Below, in pieces: positions 42,619-50,835 of a stretch of DNA of 64,000 bases. Position 1 is the first letter of the stretch; the number at the start of each line of letters is the position of its first letter. The notes under the pieces were generated by a model. It did no database searches and was not told where the DNA came from. It saw only the letters and a program-made list of their open reading frames with translations. A program made the translations under genes and the position numbers. The stretch comes from Muribaculaceae bacterium (GTDB taxonomy: Bacteria; Bacteroidota; Bacteroidia; Bacteroidales; Muribaculaceae): positions 1 through 64,000 of the forward strand of contig JAEDFO010000005.1 of assembly GCA_016292745.1 (NCBI GenBank), given 5' to 3'.

Positions 42619-44094
42619 TCATCTCCGCTCAAAGGCAAGTTTTGTACGCTTGGGCGAACGTGCACGGTTACCAATCTCCACTGCATTGTTGGGAACCGGG
42701 CCACTTATCATCTCGGGAATGTTAAACGATTTGCGGAACGCCTTGTAGAAGTTCTTCTCGTTTTGCGGCAGCACAAACGGCTTGTGGGCTACTCCCTCTT
42801 CATCAATATAGGTGAAGAATGGCCGGGAATACAATCCGTCGATGCGACGGCTGTTATACACCATCCATCGGCTGTTCGACGACCATGAATGGTAACTCTC
42901 AACCGATGTGCTGTTGGCAGCATCCATCCTGCGGCTTTCGCCGCCGACGAGGTCGACAATCAACAGGTCGGCATCCTGGTGCCAGATGGGGAAAGTTCCA
43001 TAGCCCGAGACGGTGCACACCAGCCATCGGCCATCGGGCGACACCCTCGGAAACGAGATGCTGCAATCGCGGCCTACGGCATCGATTATGGTGTCGACAT
43101 TCTCGTCGAAACGGCCTTGCTCGGGGATGAAGCCGATGGAACAAAGGCTGTAACGTAGACTCGATATCGAATCGGGCACCTGACGGGCATCGGCACTGCA
43201 GAAATAAAGCGTTGTGCCATCGGCCGAGAATGTGGGGAATGTCTCAAAGCTGTCGGAGCGGGCGGTTAGCGGTGTCGACAGTATTGTGTGCGCCTCAACA
43301 TCGTATACCACCACATCCGATGCCATATCGTACACTTCAATGCGGTTGGTTGGATGGAAGCACTGGGTGGTGCGGTTAACTGAAAACGCCACATATCGTC
43401 CCGACGGATGCCATGAGGGATACACCAGTGCCGAAAGGGTGCTGTCGGTCTTTGTGTCGAGCATCTCGATGTCATTGCCGTCGACAATCACAGTGCCGGC
43501 GTTGGCTGCGCGCAAGTGGAACAGCATCTTCTCGGGATTACGGTTGCAGAATGAGTGGCAATTGATGCAATTGTTGCCCGAAAGCCGGTTTTCGAAGATG
43601 GCTCTCTGCTCAAAGTTGCTGATGTTGCGCTGATAGATGCCCAGCTTGTTCCACAGCGAATAACCGGGCTCAATAAGACGGTAGGCAATCCATTCATCGA
43701 TTGAATCGGCGGCCACATTCACCTCAAACGGCTTGTAAGCACACCCGCGTCCGTCACGATTCGCCACTACCGTTACCCTGATGGATTTTCCCTTCGACCT
43801 ATCGAGCATCGAGTGCCATGCCTCGACGGGAATATCGAAGAAACCGTCCTCGGCATCGACGGTGACCGTGCTTCCGTCGGCGCCTTCAAGCACGGCAAAC
43901 ATGGATTCAGCCTCCATGCTGTCCGACACAGAAAAATCAAGCGGAGCTATGTTGGGAGGTACAGTCACATCTACATAATCGGGAAATATGGTCACTTCGT
44001 CAGATGTGAACTCGTCGATATTGTGGCTCATGCTGCATGATACGGTCATCAGCGATACCACCGAGATTATTGTTGCAAATATCTTTGTTTTCAT
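42619..44094 (-). CDS. Beta-propeller lipoprotein with a CxxCH motif
   Basis: 491 residues. The signal peptide ends in a lipobox with Cys20 (SLMTVSC). Residues 25-130 look like an immunoglobulin-type domain. The heme-type motif C176-I-N-C179-H180 (NNCINCHSF) follows. The rest is a TolB-like propeller with repeated strands such as YPSWHPSGRYVAFSVN, FPTFSADGTTLYFCS, FPRVSPDGRWLVCTVS and YHSWSSNSRWMVYNS. CxxCH could bind c-type heme, though no distal ligand is obvious. It overlaps the stop of the upstream membrane-protein gene by 4 bases, so the two are translationally coupled and probably form one complex. Its function is unknown. Confidence 0.75.
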   Translation of the reverse strand: MKTKIFATIISVVSLMTVSCSMSHNIDEFTSDEVTIFPDYVDVTVPPNIAPLDFSVSDSMEAESMFAVLEGADGSTVTVDAEDGFFDIPVEAWHSMLDRSKGKSIRVTVVANRDGRGCAYKPFEVNVAADSIDEWIAYRLIEPGYSLWNKLGIYQRNISNFEQRAIFENRLSGNNCINCHSFCNRNPEKMLFHLRAANAGTVIVDGNDIEMLDTKTDSTLSALVYPSWHPSGRYVAFSVNRTTQCFHPTNRIEVYDMASDVVVYDVEAHTILSTPLTARSDSFETFPTFSADGTTLYFCSADARQVPDSISSLRYSLCSIGFIPEQGRFDENVDTIIDAVGRDCSISFPRVSPDGRWLVCTVSGYGTFPIWHQDADLLIVDLVGGESRRMDAANSTSVESYHSWSSNSRWMVYNSRRIDGLYSRPFFTYIDEEGVAHKPFVLPQNEKNFYKAFRKSFNIPEMISGPVPNNAVEIGNRARSPKRTKLAFERR

Positions 44095-45860
44095 TGTTCA
44101 TCGGAATTAATGGTGAGATAATACCAATATGTGTCGCCGTAGCGATCGTAGAACAGTTCATCAAACTTTGAATCCACCTGATTCACCTCGACAAAGAGCG
44201 ATACACTGCGGAACTGGTTGATTGTGGACTCCGACACGCCGTGCGATAGGCAGAATCCGAAATCAAATCTGTTTGCCGCCACGATGGCTTGCTGCAACTG
44301 CGGCGACAGCGACGGAAGCACCTCGGTGCCGTAATATTTCTCGACAATTCGGGTGAAATTGGCCGAATCCTTGGTGAGCATATAGAAAGCTGTCAGATAA
44401 TCGATTGGCAGCCTGTTTGTCGGATTGTTCTGTGCCAGACGTTCAAGAATTCCTGTAATGTCTAAAGCCTCGGCATAATTACCGTTACCTCGATATGCGC
44501 GTCGGTGCACTCCAAGGTCGGCATCAGCCTCCACGGCACTGTCGTTGTCGAGCAGGCGACGGCGCTCATGCGCCCAATCGCTATACATCAGGGTGTGTTC
44601 CAGAATATATATGTATTTCTCTGCCACACGATACTCGCCGCAAATGATGTTGGTGTCGACAAGCCGCTTTAGCAACTGGGCGCTTCCACCGGCTGTCGAT
44701 GCCACTGTGCCTTCAAAAGCGAGTTTCTGTGTCCACACGATGTCGCCTATGCGATAGTATATCTCACTGAGATACATTGCTGCCGAAAGGCTGTTGTCCC
44801 ACGGTGCAATCAGCGCATGCACTCCAGGTTGATGATAGGCAAAGAGATTTGAATGAAGCTTTCCCTTCTCGGCCAAGGCTATATGCAGCACGTTGTAGTC
44901 CTCGATGGTATGCTGGTCCGACTTCTCGAAATCGTAGATAATAGCATCCCAAAGTCCATTGGTCAGCCGATGATAGTTTTTTGCCGAACTGCGCATGGCT
45001 CTGTCGGCATCGTCGGTGGCTTCAAGGCCGATAAATACGCCCACGCCCAAGACCACAACCAGCATAGCCATAAGCGTCTTCAACTTTGCGTGACCATCGG
45101 GCAACTTTGCCGAGCCCAAAGCCAACAGCAAAGACAACACTATGGCGCAATATGGGAACAGTAGTTTCATTGGACCAACCATCGAATCGTAATACATGTC
45201 GGCACTCAATGCTGTGCGCCATTCGGCCAGCATACCGCTCGACACGCACCATACTGCCATTCCTGACACTGCCAGCATGGGCAGAAACATAAGATACCAC
45301 ATAGGACGACGGCGAATTAGTTCCACAGCCAGCTGGAGTAACACCCCGGCCATTGCCACCGGACCAATCAACATATACAAATCGGGCCACACTACAATGG
45401 CAACGGCAAACCTGACATATGGATTCCGTACCGCCTCAATAACACACAAAGCGCAAAGCGCTACCGCCAGGGCCACCGTTCCGGCCATCGAATAGTTGAA
45501 ATCGTGATGCAGATACAGCAAGCCACACACCGGCAACAGCGCAAAACTTGCCGACAGCAGCACATTGCCCGGCTTCACAATGCTCTTGAGAACCTGTTGA
45601 AACAGCACTCCCACCAACGTAAGCAATGCAGCAACAATGGCTGCTCCAATCCATGGCAGGCAGAAGAATTGGGTAAGGAACCGCGACACATACACTGCCA
45701 TCCCCGATGGCTGCTTAATCACCTCCGATGCATAATCGGAAGTGAACAAAAACAGCTGCATCTGCTCAAGATAAGTTAATGAATCACAGCACTCCATCTG
45801 CAAATACAACAGAATAGCCGCAAATACAACAAACCAGAATATTTTGCCCGAATGTTTCAT
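44091..45860 (-). CDS. DUF6057-like polytopic membrane protein
   Basis: 589 residues. About eight to nine membrane segments fill the first 280 residues (IFWFVVFAAILLYLQ, WIGAAIVAALLTLVGVLF, LKTLMAMLVVVLGVGVFIGL), resembling the membrane part of glycosyltransferase-type or O-antigen-polymerase-like proteins. The remaining 300 residues are soluble, helical and TPR-like (GNYAEALDITGILERLAQNN, DYLTAFYMLTKDSANF). I recall this architecture as DUF6057, but it was not checked against Pfam. It ends in a 4-base overlap with the CxxCH lipoprotein gene, pointing to joint function in the envelope. No promoter box was clear upstream. Confidence 0.7.
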   Translation of the reverse strand: MKHSGKIFWFVVFAAILLYLQMECCDSLTYLEQMQLFLFTSDYASEVIKQPSGMAVYVSRFLTQFFCLPWIGAAIVAALLTLVGVLFQQVLKSIVKPGNVLLSASFALLPVCGLLYLHHDFNYSMAGTVALAVALCALCVIEAVRNPYVRFAVAIVVWPDLYMLIGPVAMAGVLLQLAVELIRRRPMWYLMFLPMLAVSGMAVWCVSSGMLAEWRTALSADMYYDSMVGPMKLLFPYCAIVLSLLLALGSAKLPDGHAKLKTLMAMLVVVLGVGVFIGLEATDDADRAMRSSAKNYHRLTNGLWDAIIYDFEKSDQHTIEDYNVLHIALAEKGKLHSNLFAYHQPGVHALIAPWDNSLSAAMYLSEIYYRIGDIVWTQKLAFEGTVASTAGGSAQLLKRLVDTNIICGEYRVAEKYIYILEHTLMYSDWAHERRRLLDNDSAVEADADLGVHRRAYRGNGNYAEALDITGILERLAQNNPTNRLPIDYLTAFYMLTKDSANFTRIVEKYYGTEVLPSLSPQLQQAIVAANRFDFGFCLSHGVSESTINQFRSVSLFVEVNQVDSKFDELFYDRYGDTYWYYLTINSDEQ

Positions 45861-46004
45861 ACAAAAATTTAAATAATCAACGATTTCATCTCAGCCACAA
45901 CTACTTACGCTGCAATTTCACGCATCAGCAAAGCACCGCAGCAAAAAATCGAGCATAAAATTAATTATAAAAACAGTGAAATCAATTATTTTAGACAATA
46001 AAAA
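45861..46004. other. AT-rich spacer between tRNA-Arg terminator and DUF6057-like gene
   Basis: About 140 bases without a credible gene. On the minus strand it ends TTTAAATTTTTG directly before the ATG, which is close to but not a true TAnnTTTG box. I see no other signal. Confidence 0.4.
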
Positions 46005-46039
46005 AATCCCAAATTGCTGAACGATAGCAATTTGGGATT
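45998..46039 (-). terminator. Rho-independent terminator of tRNA-Arg
   Basis: AATCCCAAATTGC (46005-46017) pairs perfectly with GCAATTTGGGATT (46027-46039), 13 bp. On the minus strand it is followed directly by a run of T (46006-46000). It lies 6 bases after the tRNA. Confidence 0.9.
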
Positions 46040-46044
46040 CAAAG

Positions 46045-46118
46045 TGACTCCGACAGGATTCAAACCTGTAACCTTCTGATCCGTAGTCAGATGCTCTATT
46101 CAATTGAGCTACGGAGCC
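46045..46118 (-). tRNA. tRNA-Arg (anticodon ACG)
   Basis: 74 bases on the minus strand. The acceptor stem is GGCTCCG/CGGAGTC with one G-U pair. The D arm is GCTC/GAGC, the anticodon stem TCTGA/TCAGA, and the T arm ACAGG/CCTGT with loop TTTGAAT. The anticodon ACG is at 46084-46082 and reads CGN arginine codons after A34 is converted to inosine. CCA is not encoded. It has its own promoter and a strong terminator, so it is a single-gene unit. Confidence 0.97.
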
Positions 46119-46130
46119 GTTTTGCGACTG

Positions 46131-46161
46131 CAAAGTTAGTGAGAATATTTATAACACCAAA
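46131..46161 (-). promoter_or_regulatory. Sigma-ABfr promoter for tRNA-Arg
   Basis: The minus strand carries TTTG (46161-46158), a 19-base gap, then TAACTTTG (46138-46131). The -7 box ends 12 bases before the first tRNA base, so the precursor has a very short leader. Confidence 0.75.
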
Positions 46162-46354
46162 CTTTTTCACCACTTTTTTCAAAAAACTTTTTAATACCCG
46201 TGTAAACATTATAAAACGCCAAAATGACAAGTGCAGAAGGCCGGACAGAGACTGTTGTTTGCTGGCGACAATTACAATCCGGACTCTCTGCACAATGCCG
46301 GACGTGGTTTATAACAATGTATCAGAAAAAGGTTGCCGCCACATAAACTACTAT
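46162..46354. other. Structured non-coding gap between tRNA-Arg and the Omp28-like gene
   Basis: No gene seen. GTGCAGA (46231-46237) and TCTGCAC (46287-46293) form 7-bp inverted arms, with further CCGGA/TCCGG pairing inside. The hexamer CCGGAC occurs three times (46241, 46279, 46298 region). It may be the 3' end and terminator of the gene to its right. Confidence 0.35.
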
Positions 46355-48271
46355 TTATCTAAACAGTTGTTTACTTGTTCTACGACTACCATCATTATAG
46401 ACAACAGTCTTTATATAATATCTATTGGGACACGGGGATATTATTCTCCGTCCCATCAAATCGGTATAATACACCGAAACCGGCAGGCTAATTGTTGTTT
46501 CCAAGCCCGCTCCATCTACAATGTAATCAGAGCCATCAAACTTGTCGGCCGACAATATCACACCGCTATCAACATCAATCAGCAAAGCGACTACCGCCGA
46601 TTTTCTCCACAGGTAATCTCCATCGCCCAACAATTCCGGCATCCGAAACTTATAGGTTGAATGGGCGGCAACAGCCTCGACATAGGCCGTGGGAAGTATT
46701 TGCGAATCGCCTTGCATATCCGGGAAAATGCCGCGTGCAACATGGTCGAACACAAACGGAGTGATTGTACTGGCTTCACTACTGAAACGCATGAAATATG
46801 GCCACCAATCTACTCCAACATCTTGCTTTGTACATCCGGAATAACCATTTTGCTGATACAGTCCCTCGAAATCGTCCTGCAACACCACAAATGCAATCGA
46901 CAAGTTGGTTTCGGAATCAGTATAGCAACATTCTGTCGCAAAATCCACTGTCACTTCACTGGTTTCAGAGTCGTACTCTACTCTGTTTATCTCCACCTTA
47001 TGGGTAATGTTATTCGTCATTATTGACTGGAGAATTTTTTCATTTATTGGATTATCCACTTTGGTGCGATTAAACCAAGCATTTGGGAATGAACTGATAC
47101 CTGATGCCTTGCGGAACGACAAATCGAAATCGTCAACAGTCATCTCATCGTTATTATGAATTGCAATACCTATGAAACGCTTACCCCATTGGTCGTCATA
47201 TTTTTCGAATGCGGCAATTCCCCTTACACACGACGGACACCAAGCCCCGGTAGCCTCTTCCATTACACACACCGACGGATACCCCTCACGGCAAATGATT
47301 TGGAACCGCTGCGTATAGCTTTGCGCCTGCTCATCGCCCAGCGTTAATTCTATATCATAATGGATATCTGATCTATAGTCTAATTGGAAAGCATCGCTGA
47401 ACGAGATATCAACCGAATAGTCGAGTGCATCGCCTTCAGGAATAATCCTATTAAGCGACTGCTCACCTTCGTCGGTACGAAGCGTACATGTCAGCGACTC
47501 GCATTTCTCTGGATAATGCAGGTTAATGGAAAGGTCAGCGCTATGTGCTCCCGTAGTCATCGTGAAGGATGGAGTATGATTGACAAGAGCAACTTCGTAT
47601 TCACTGATACAGAAATTAGTAAATCCAACGAGTTGTGAACCTACCCCGGTGCAGACAAAGGCAAGCCTTATGGCATCCATATCACGAATAGTCTCTATTG
47701 GCAAAGAAACGTATACACGTTCTCTGACAACCTGCTTAGCGCTCCCCTTAAACGAACCGGTATACAACAATCCATTACCGAAATCAGAAGGCTGCGATGC
47801 ATCGGACGATGACAAATACACCGAAACCGGAGCTGGCTTGTTCGACCCATACAGCACCACATCGAAACTCAGCAGCATACTTTTACCCACATTGCCGAGG
47901 TCGATAACCGGAGTTATCAGCCATTCATCTACATTTCCGCCTTCTTTGGTTGATGTATTACAATATGGAATGTAATTTCCATTATTTTCCAAGTCGAGCA
48001 TCACGTAAGGATGCGAGTTGTCAGGAAACAATTCACTGATGCGCATCAAGCGATTCTCTGATGTTACGGGAACACTTCCGGCATAGCTGTCAACAGCCGT
48101 TTTTCCTGAACCTGAAGCACTCCATCCTATCGGAAGGGCTCCATCCGAAGAATTATAGCCGGAGAAATCCTCAAGGAAACAGCAGTCGCCCACTGTTAAA
48201 GCCAACGAATAGTTAGTGAACAGCGCACACACCATCACCAACAACAGGATACGGTTTATGATTGTCTTCAT
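46355..48271 (-). CDS. Secreted choice-of-anchor-J/Omp28-like protein with thioredoxin-type CxxC
   Basis: 638 residues from the ATG at 48271 (MKTIINRILLLVMVCALFTN, signal peptide); an ATG three codons upstream is also in frame. The N-terminal 200 residues are a choice-of-anchor-J domain (DFSGYNSSDGALPIGWSAS, EWLITPVIDLGN). After a beta domain, residues about 330-570 resemble the Omp28 thioredoxin-like fold, with a CxxC in EEATGAWCPSCVRGIAAFE. The last 50 residues (VSVYYTDLMGRRIISPCPN, then YYIKTVVYNDG) look like a type IX sorting domain. It is probably surface-delivered. It follows, beyond a terminator, another secreted-protein gene. Confidence 0.75.
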   Translation of the reverse strand: MKTIINRILLLVMVCALFTNYSLALTVGDCCFLEDFSGYNSSDGALPIGWSASGSGKTAVDSYAGSVPVTSENRLMRISELFPDNSHPYVMLDLENNGNYIPYCNTSTKEGGNVDEWLITPVIDLGNVGKSMLLSFDVVLYGSNKPAPVSVYLSSSDASQPSDFGNGLLYTGSFKGSAKQVVRERVYVSLPIETIRDMDAIRLAFVCTGVGSQLVGFTNFCISEYEVALVNHTPSFTMTTGAHSADLSINLHYPEKCESLTCTLRTDEGEQSLNRIIPEGDALDYSVDISFSDAFQLDYRSDIHYDIELTLGDEQAQSYTQRFQIICREGYPSVCVMEEATGAWCPSCVRGIAAFEKYDDQWGKRFIGIAIHNNDEMTVDDFDLSFRKASGISSFPNAWFNRTKVDNPINEKILQSIMTNNITHKVEINRVEYDSETSEVTVDFATECCYTDSETNLSIAFVVLQDDFEGLYQQNGYSGCTKQDVGVDWWPYFMRFSSEASTITPFVFDHVARGIFPDMQGDSQILPTAYVEAVAAHSTYKFRMPELLGDGDYLWRKSAVVALLIDVDSGVILSADKFDGSDYIVDGAGLETTISLPVSVYYTDLMGRRIISPCPNRYYIKTVVYNDGSRRTSKQLFR

Positions 48272-48292
48272 ATGTATCAAAATAGAAAAATA

Positions 48293-48330
48293 ACAGTGGG
48301 GCTATTTATCGGGTCAATTAGCCCCACTGT
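48293..48330 (-). terminator. Terminator of the 817-residue secreted-protein gene
   Basis: ACAGTGGGGCT (48293-48303) pairs perfectly with AGCCCCACTGT (48320-48330). On the minus strand it is followed by TATTTTTCTATTTTG. It lies 30 bases after the stop. Confidence 0.8.
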
Positions 48331-48359
48331 CTCCATTTATTATAACCAAACGCTTGTGA

Positions 48360-50813
48360 CTATTTCACAATATTTTTTTCGCACACGCCATCAGAATATC
48401 TGATAATTTGCACACCTTTATAAGATTTGTCAACCGGCAAACCTTCAACGCTGTATCGGCCAACGATATACCGACCAGCAGCATCAACTTTCGACACACC
48501 AGAGACTTCGGCCGGGGTGCCTACAATCATCTTATCGGAAGGCGACGAATAATACAGTTTGCCCTCGTAATCGCGATATGCAGTTACTGTATAAGCATAT
48601 CCATTTGACGATGTATCGTCTGCTTCAACATTCACAGTGTTGATGTCGGCGTCGACATCATACGATTTGACGAATGTGAGAATATGCTCGTTCTGCTTGA
48701 CATCACGACACACCTTTATCTCATCGAAAAGAATCACATTTCGGTCAACCGATTCGAATCTGATTCTCTCATACTTCGATGGGTCGACATCAACCTCAAC
48801 CCATGCATCGAGATGTACCATTTCTTTTCCGTTTGGTATGCCTACATACCACGCTCCTTTCGAAGTGGTAACCTTCACTGCATCACCATACATGCCATAA
48901 GCTGAAAGATGGATGCGCACTTTTGTCTTATCACCCAAATCGAGAACTGGAGTTTGCAGGTAGCTCAAGCCAGCTGATGTACCAACCATGCCGTTAACAT
49001 ATGCATTGTATTTGCCAGTCCATCCTGCAATGTCGCAATAATCGTCGATACCACCTTCCGGATTGCCAATTTCATCGTAATAGCGTGGGTCCTTAATTGC
49101 CCCACCGGCCTTGCTGAAACCTTCAGTAAATACTGGGTAATCTGCGACATCGTTGGTTACCTTAGTTACTGCAAAATGGTCAACTCTATATCCAGAAGCC
49201 TTGACTACAGGATCCCACAATGCATCGTAGTCATTATTGTTAACAGCCGACGGCTGTTCAACGACCGGACGGAATACGCCGCGCACCTCTTGTTTTGATG
49301 CTTCACTGTTTTGATAAAGATAGTGCGACTTCAATTCGTAATAATAGTCATCGTCTTTACTCAAGCCGTGATAAGGATACTTGTCGTCGTTATTATTGAA
49401 CAGCAAGTCGAAATGAGTGTCCTCGTAAATCAATGTATAGTCGTATCCCTCATAATCGGTAATAAGCTGATATTCAAATGGAGGCGGCAACTGAATTGAG
49501 AAATTGTCGAGTGCCACCCAGGCTTCAGGCACACTGCAATCGGTGATATATATGCGTACCTTTGAATACTTATCAGCAAATGTTGACCAATAATACTCAC
49601 AGCTCTCTTGCATATCGACGTAATCGGGCATACCATAATCAGGATTATCATAGGCATGGAAAACATTCATATAGAACAAACACAACGGTATCCACTTTTC
49701 ACCGTTAAACCCTTCAATGCGTATGCCACCATCCCAATCATCGTAAGCTATATCATCGGACGGGTAAATGCTACGCATCCAGAACTGCATACTATGATAC
49801 TTCGTACCATTATTGTATACAGTCAACGTATCTCCCTGGCATAATGACAAGCCACGAGTACCGTCGGCACCATATCCGTCAACAGCATAACGACCGCTGC
49901 TATAAGCAAAATCCCATTTTTCAGGCAGTTGTGAATCATCTTCCGACACAGTCTCAAAATCTTCAAATACATCGAGATCTTCATCGGAAAGTTGCACTTT
50001 CCTGTAGAGATACAGATAATAGTTATATGCTCTGCGCACCTGATTCCAATTCAGTGTTATGCTTTCGCTGTTGAAAATGGCATCGCGAAGCACCGGTTTT
50101 GCTATAAAAGTAGGCGAGGTAGTAATCTTGATGTCATCGATAAGCACACACCCGTCGCCCATCATCTCAAACTGGATAAAGCCGTCGGGATTTGCTGAAT
50201 AGTTCTTCAGATTAACAGTTATCTCAGTCCAATTAACATCAGAGAGATACAGGTTTATCGATGCATCGTCGCACTGCGCTGCCGACGGAGCCATTATGTC
50301 GCCATAGTTTGCCGATACATTCAGATAGCATCTGTTGTCTTTTCGTTGCAACGGTTTTGCTCGGAATGTAACAGTAAGGTCGCCTGAATAGTCACCGATA
50401 GGAGTGTTCAGATATGCGCTGCCGGTTACATGCGGGCCCTCGAGAGCAAGACATCCACCTGCCGAATATACAAAGCTGCCACTCCACGAGCCGTTGGCTG
50501 TTTTCGAACTGTCAATCCACATTCCCACGCTATAGTCGGTTGTACTTGCTATAGGACGTGAAAAATCGGGAGCATCCTCGCTTCCAGTAGTGAATTTATC
50601 GAAATTTTCATCAATAAGCACATAGTTCAGAATCGGTTCTGACGATTTGGCTTGTTGTGGTTCATTAAGCATCTCTACACCCTGACTCTGATACAATGCC
50701 AAATAATCAGTTTGTTGTTCCACACGGGGTAGACTCTTGAATTTATCAACCGATGCATTTGCTACAACACCAGTCAAAATTAAAGCTATAAATATTAACA
50801 GTCCCTTTTTCAT
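48360..50813 (-). CDS. Large secreted choice-of-anchor-type protein
   Basis: 817 residues with signal peptide MKKGLLIFIALILTGVVANA. Several jelly-roll units recur: NYVLIDENFDKFTTGSEDAP to DDIKITTSP, VFEDFETVSEDDSQLPEKWD to VALDNFSIQL, and VFTEGFSKAGGAIKDP to ILFDEIKVCRD. These have the choice-of-anchor-J/K outline (an opening FE-type strand, then a closing DEI strand). FN3-like linkers (SITLNWNQVRRAYNYYLYLY) separate them. The C-terminus (YIVGRYSVEGLPVDKSYKG, then VQIIRYSDG) resembles a type IX sorting domain. It lies 22 bases after the 331-residue gene, in one operon. Confidence 0.75.
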   Translation of the reverse strand: MKKGLLIFIALILTGVVANASVDKFKSLPRVEQQTDYLALYQSQGVEMLNEPQQAKSSEPILNYVLIDENFDKFTTGSEDAPDFSRPIASTTDYSVGMWIDSSKTANGSWSGSFVYSAGGCLALEGPHVTGSAYLNTPIGDYSGDLTVTFRAKPLQRKDNRCYLNVSANYGDIMAPSAAQCDDASINLYLSDVNWTEITVNLKNYSANPDGFIQFEMMGDGCVLIDDIKITTSPTFIAKPVLRDAIFNSESITLNWNQVRRAYNYYLYLYRKVQLSDEDLDVFEDFETVSEDDSQLPEKWDFAYSSGRYAVDGYGADGTRGLSLCQGDTLTVYNNGTKYHSMQFWMRSIYPSDDIAYDDWDGGIRIEGFNGEKWIPLCLFYMNVFHAYDNPDYGMPDYVDMQESCEYYWSTFADKYSKVRIYITDCSVPEAWVALDNFSIQLPPPFEYQLITDYEGYDYTLIYEDTHFDLLFNNNDDKYPYHGLSKDDDYYYELKSHYLYQNSEASKQEVRGVFRPVVEQPSAVNNNDYDALWDPVVKASGYRVDHFAVTKVTNDVADYPVFTEGFSKAGGAIKDPRYYDEIGNPEGGIDDYCDIAGWTGKYNAYVNGMVGTSAGLSYLQTPVLDLGDKTKVRIHLSAYGMYGDAVKVTTSKGAWYVGIPNGKEMVHLDAWVEVDVDPSKYERIRFESVDRNVILFDEIKVCRDVKQNEHILTFVKSYDVDADINTVNVEADDTSSNGYAYTVTAYRDYEGKLYYSSPSDKMIVGTPAEVSGVSKVDAAGRYIVGRYSVEGLPVDKSYKGVQIIRYSDGVCEKNIVK

Positions 50814-50835
50814 TGCAATTGTATTATAATGTCAA

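Noticed and set aside
46045-46118. tRNA-Arg as an integration site with flanking direct repeats
   Set aside because: I looked for a copy of the tRNA 3' end in the adjoining region and found none, and no integrase gene is present.
45918-46133. A 71-codon minus reading frame containing GSVAQLNRASDYGSEGYRFE
   Set aside because: It is the translation of the tRNA-Arg gene and its terminator; this peptide is a well-known false gene product.
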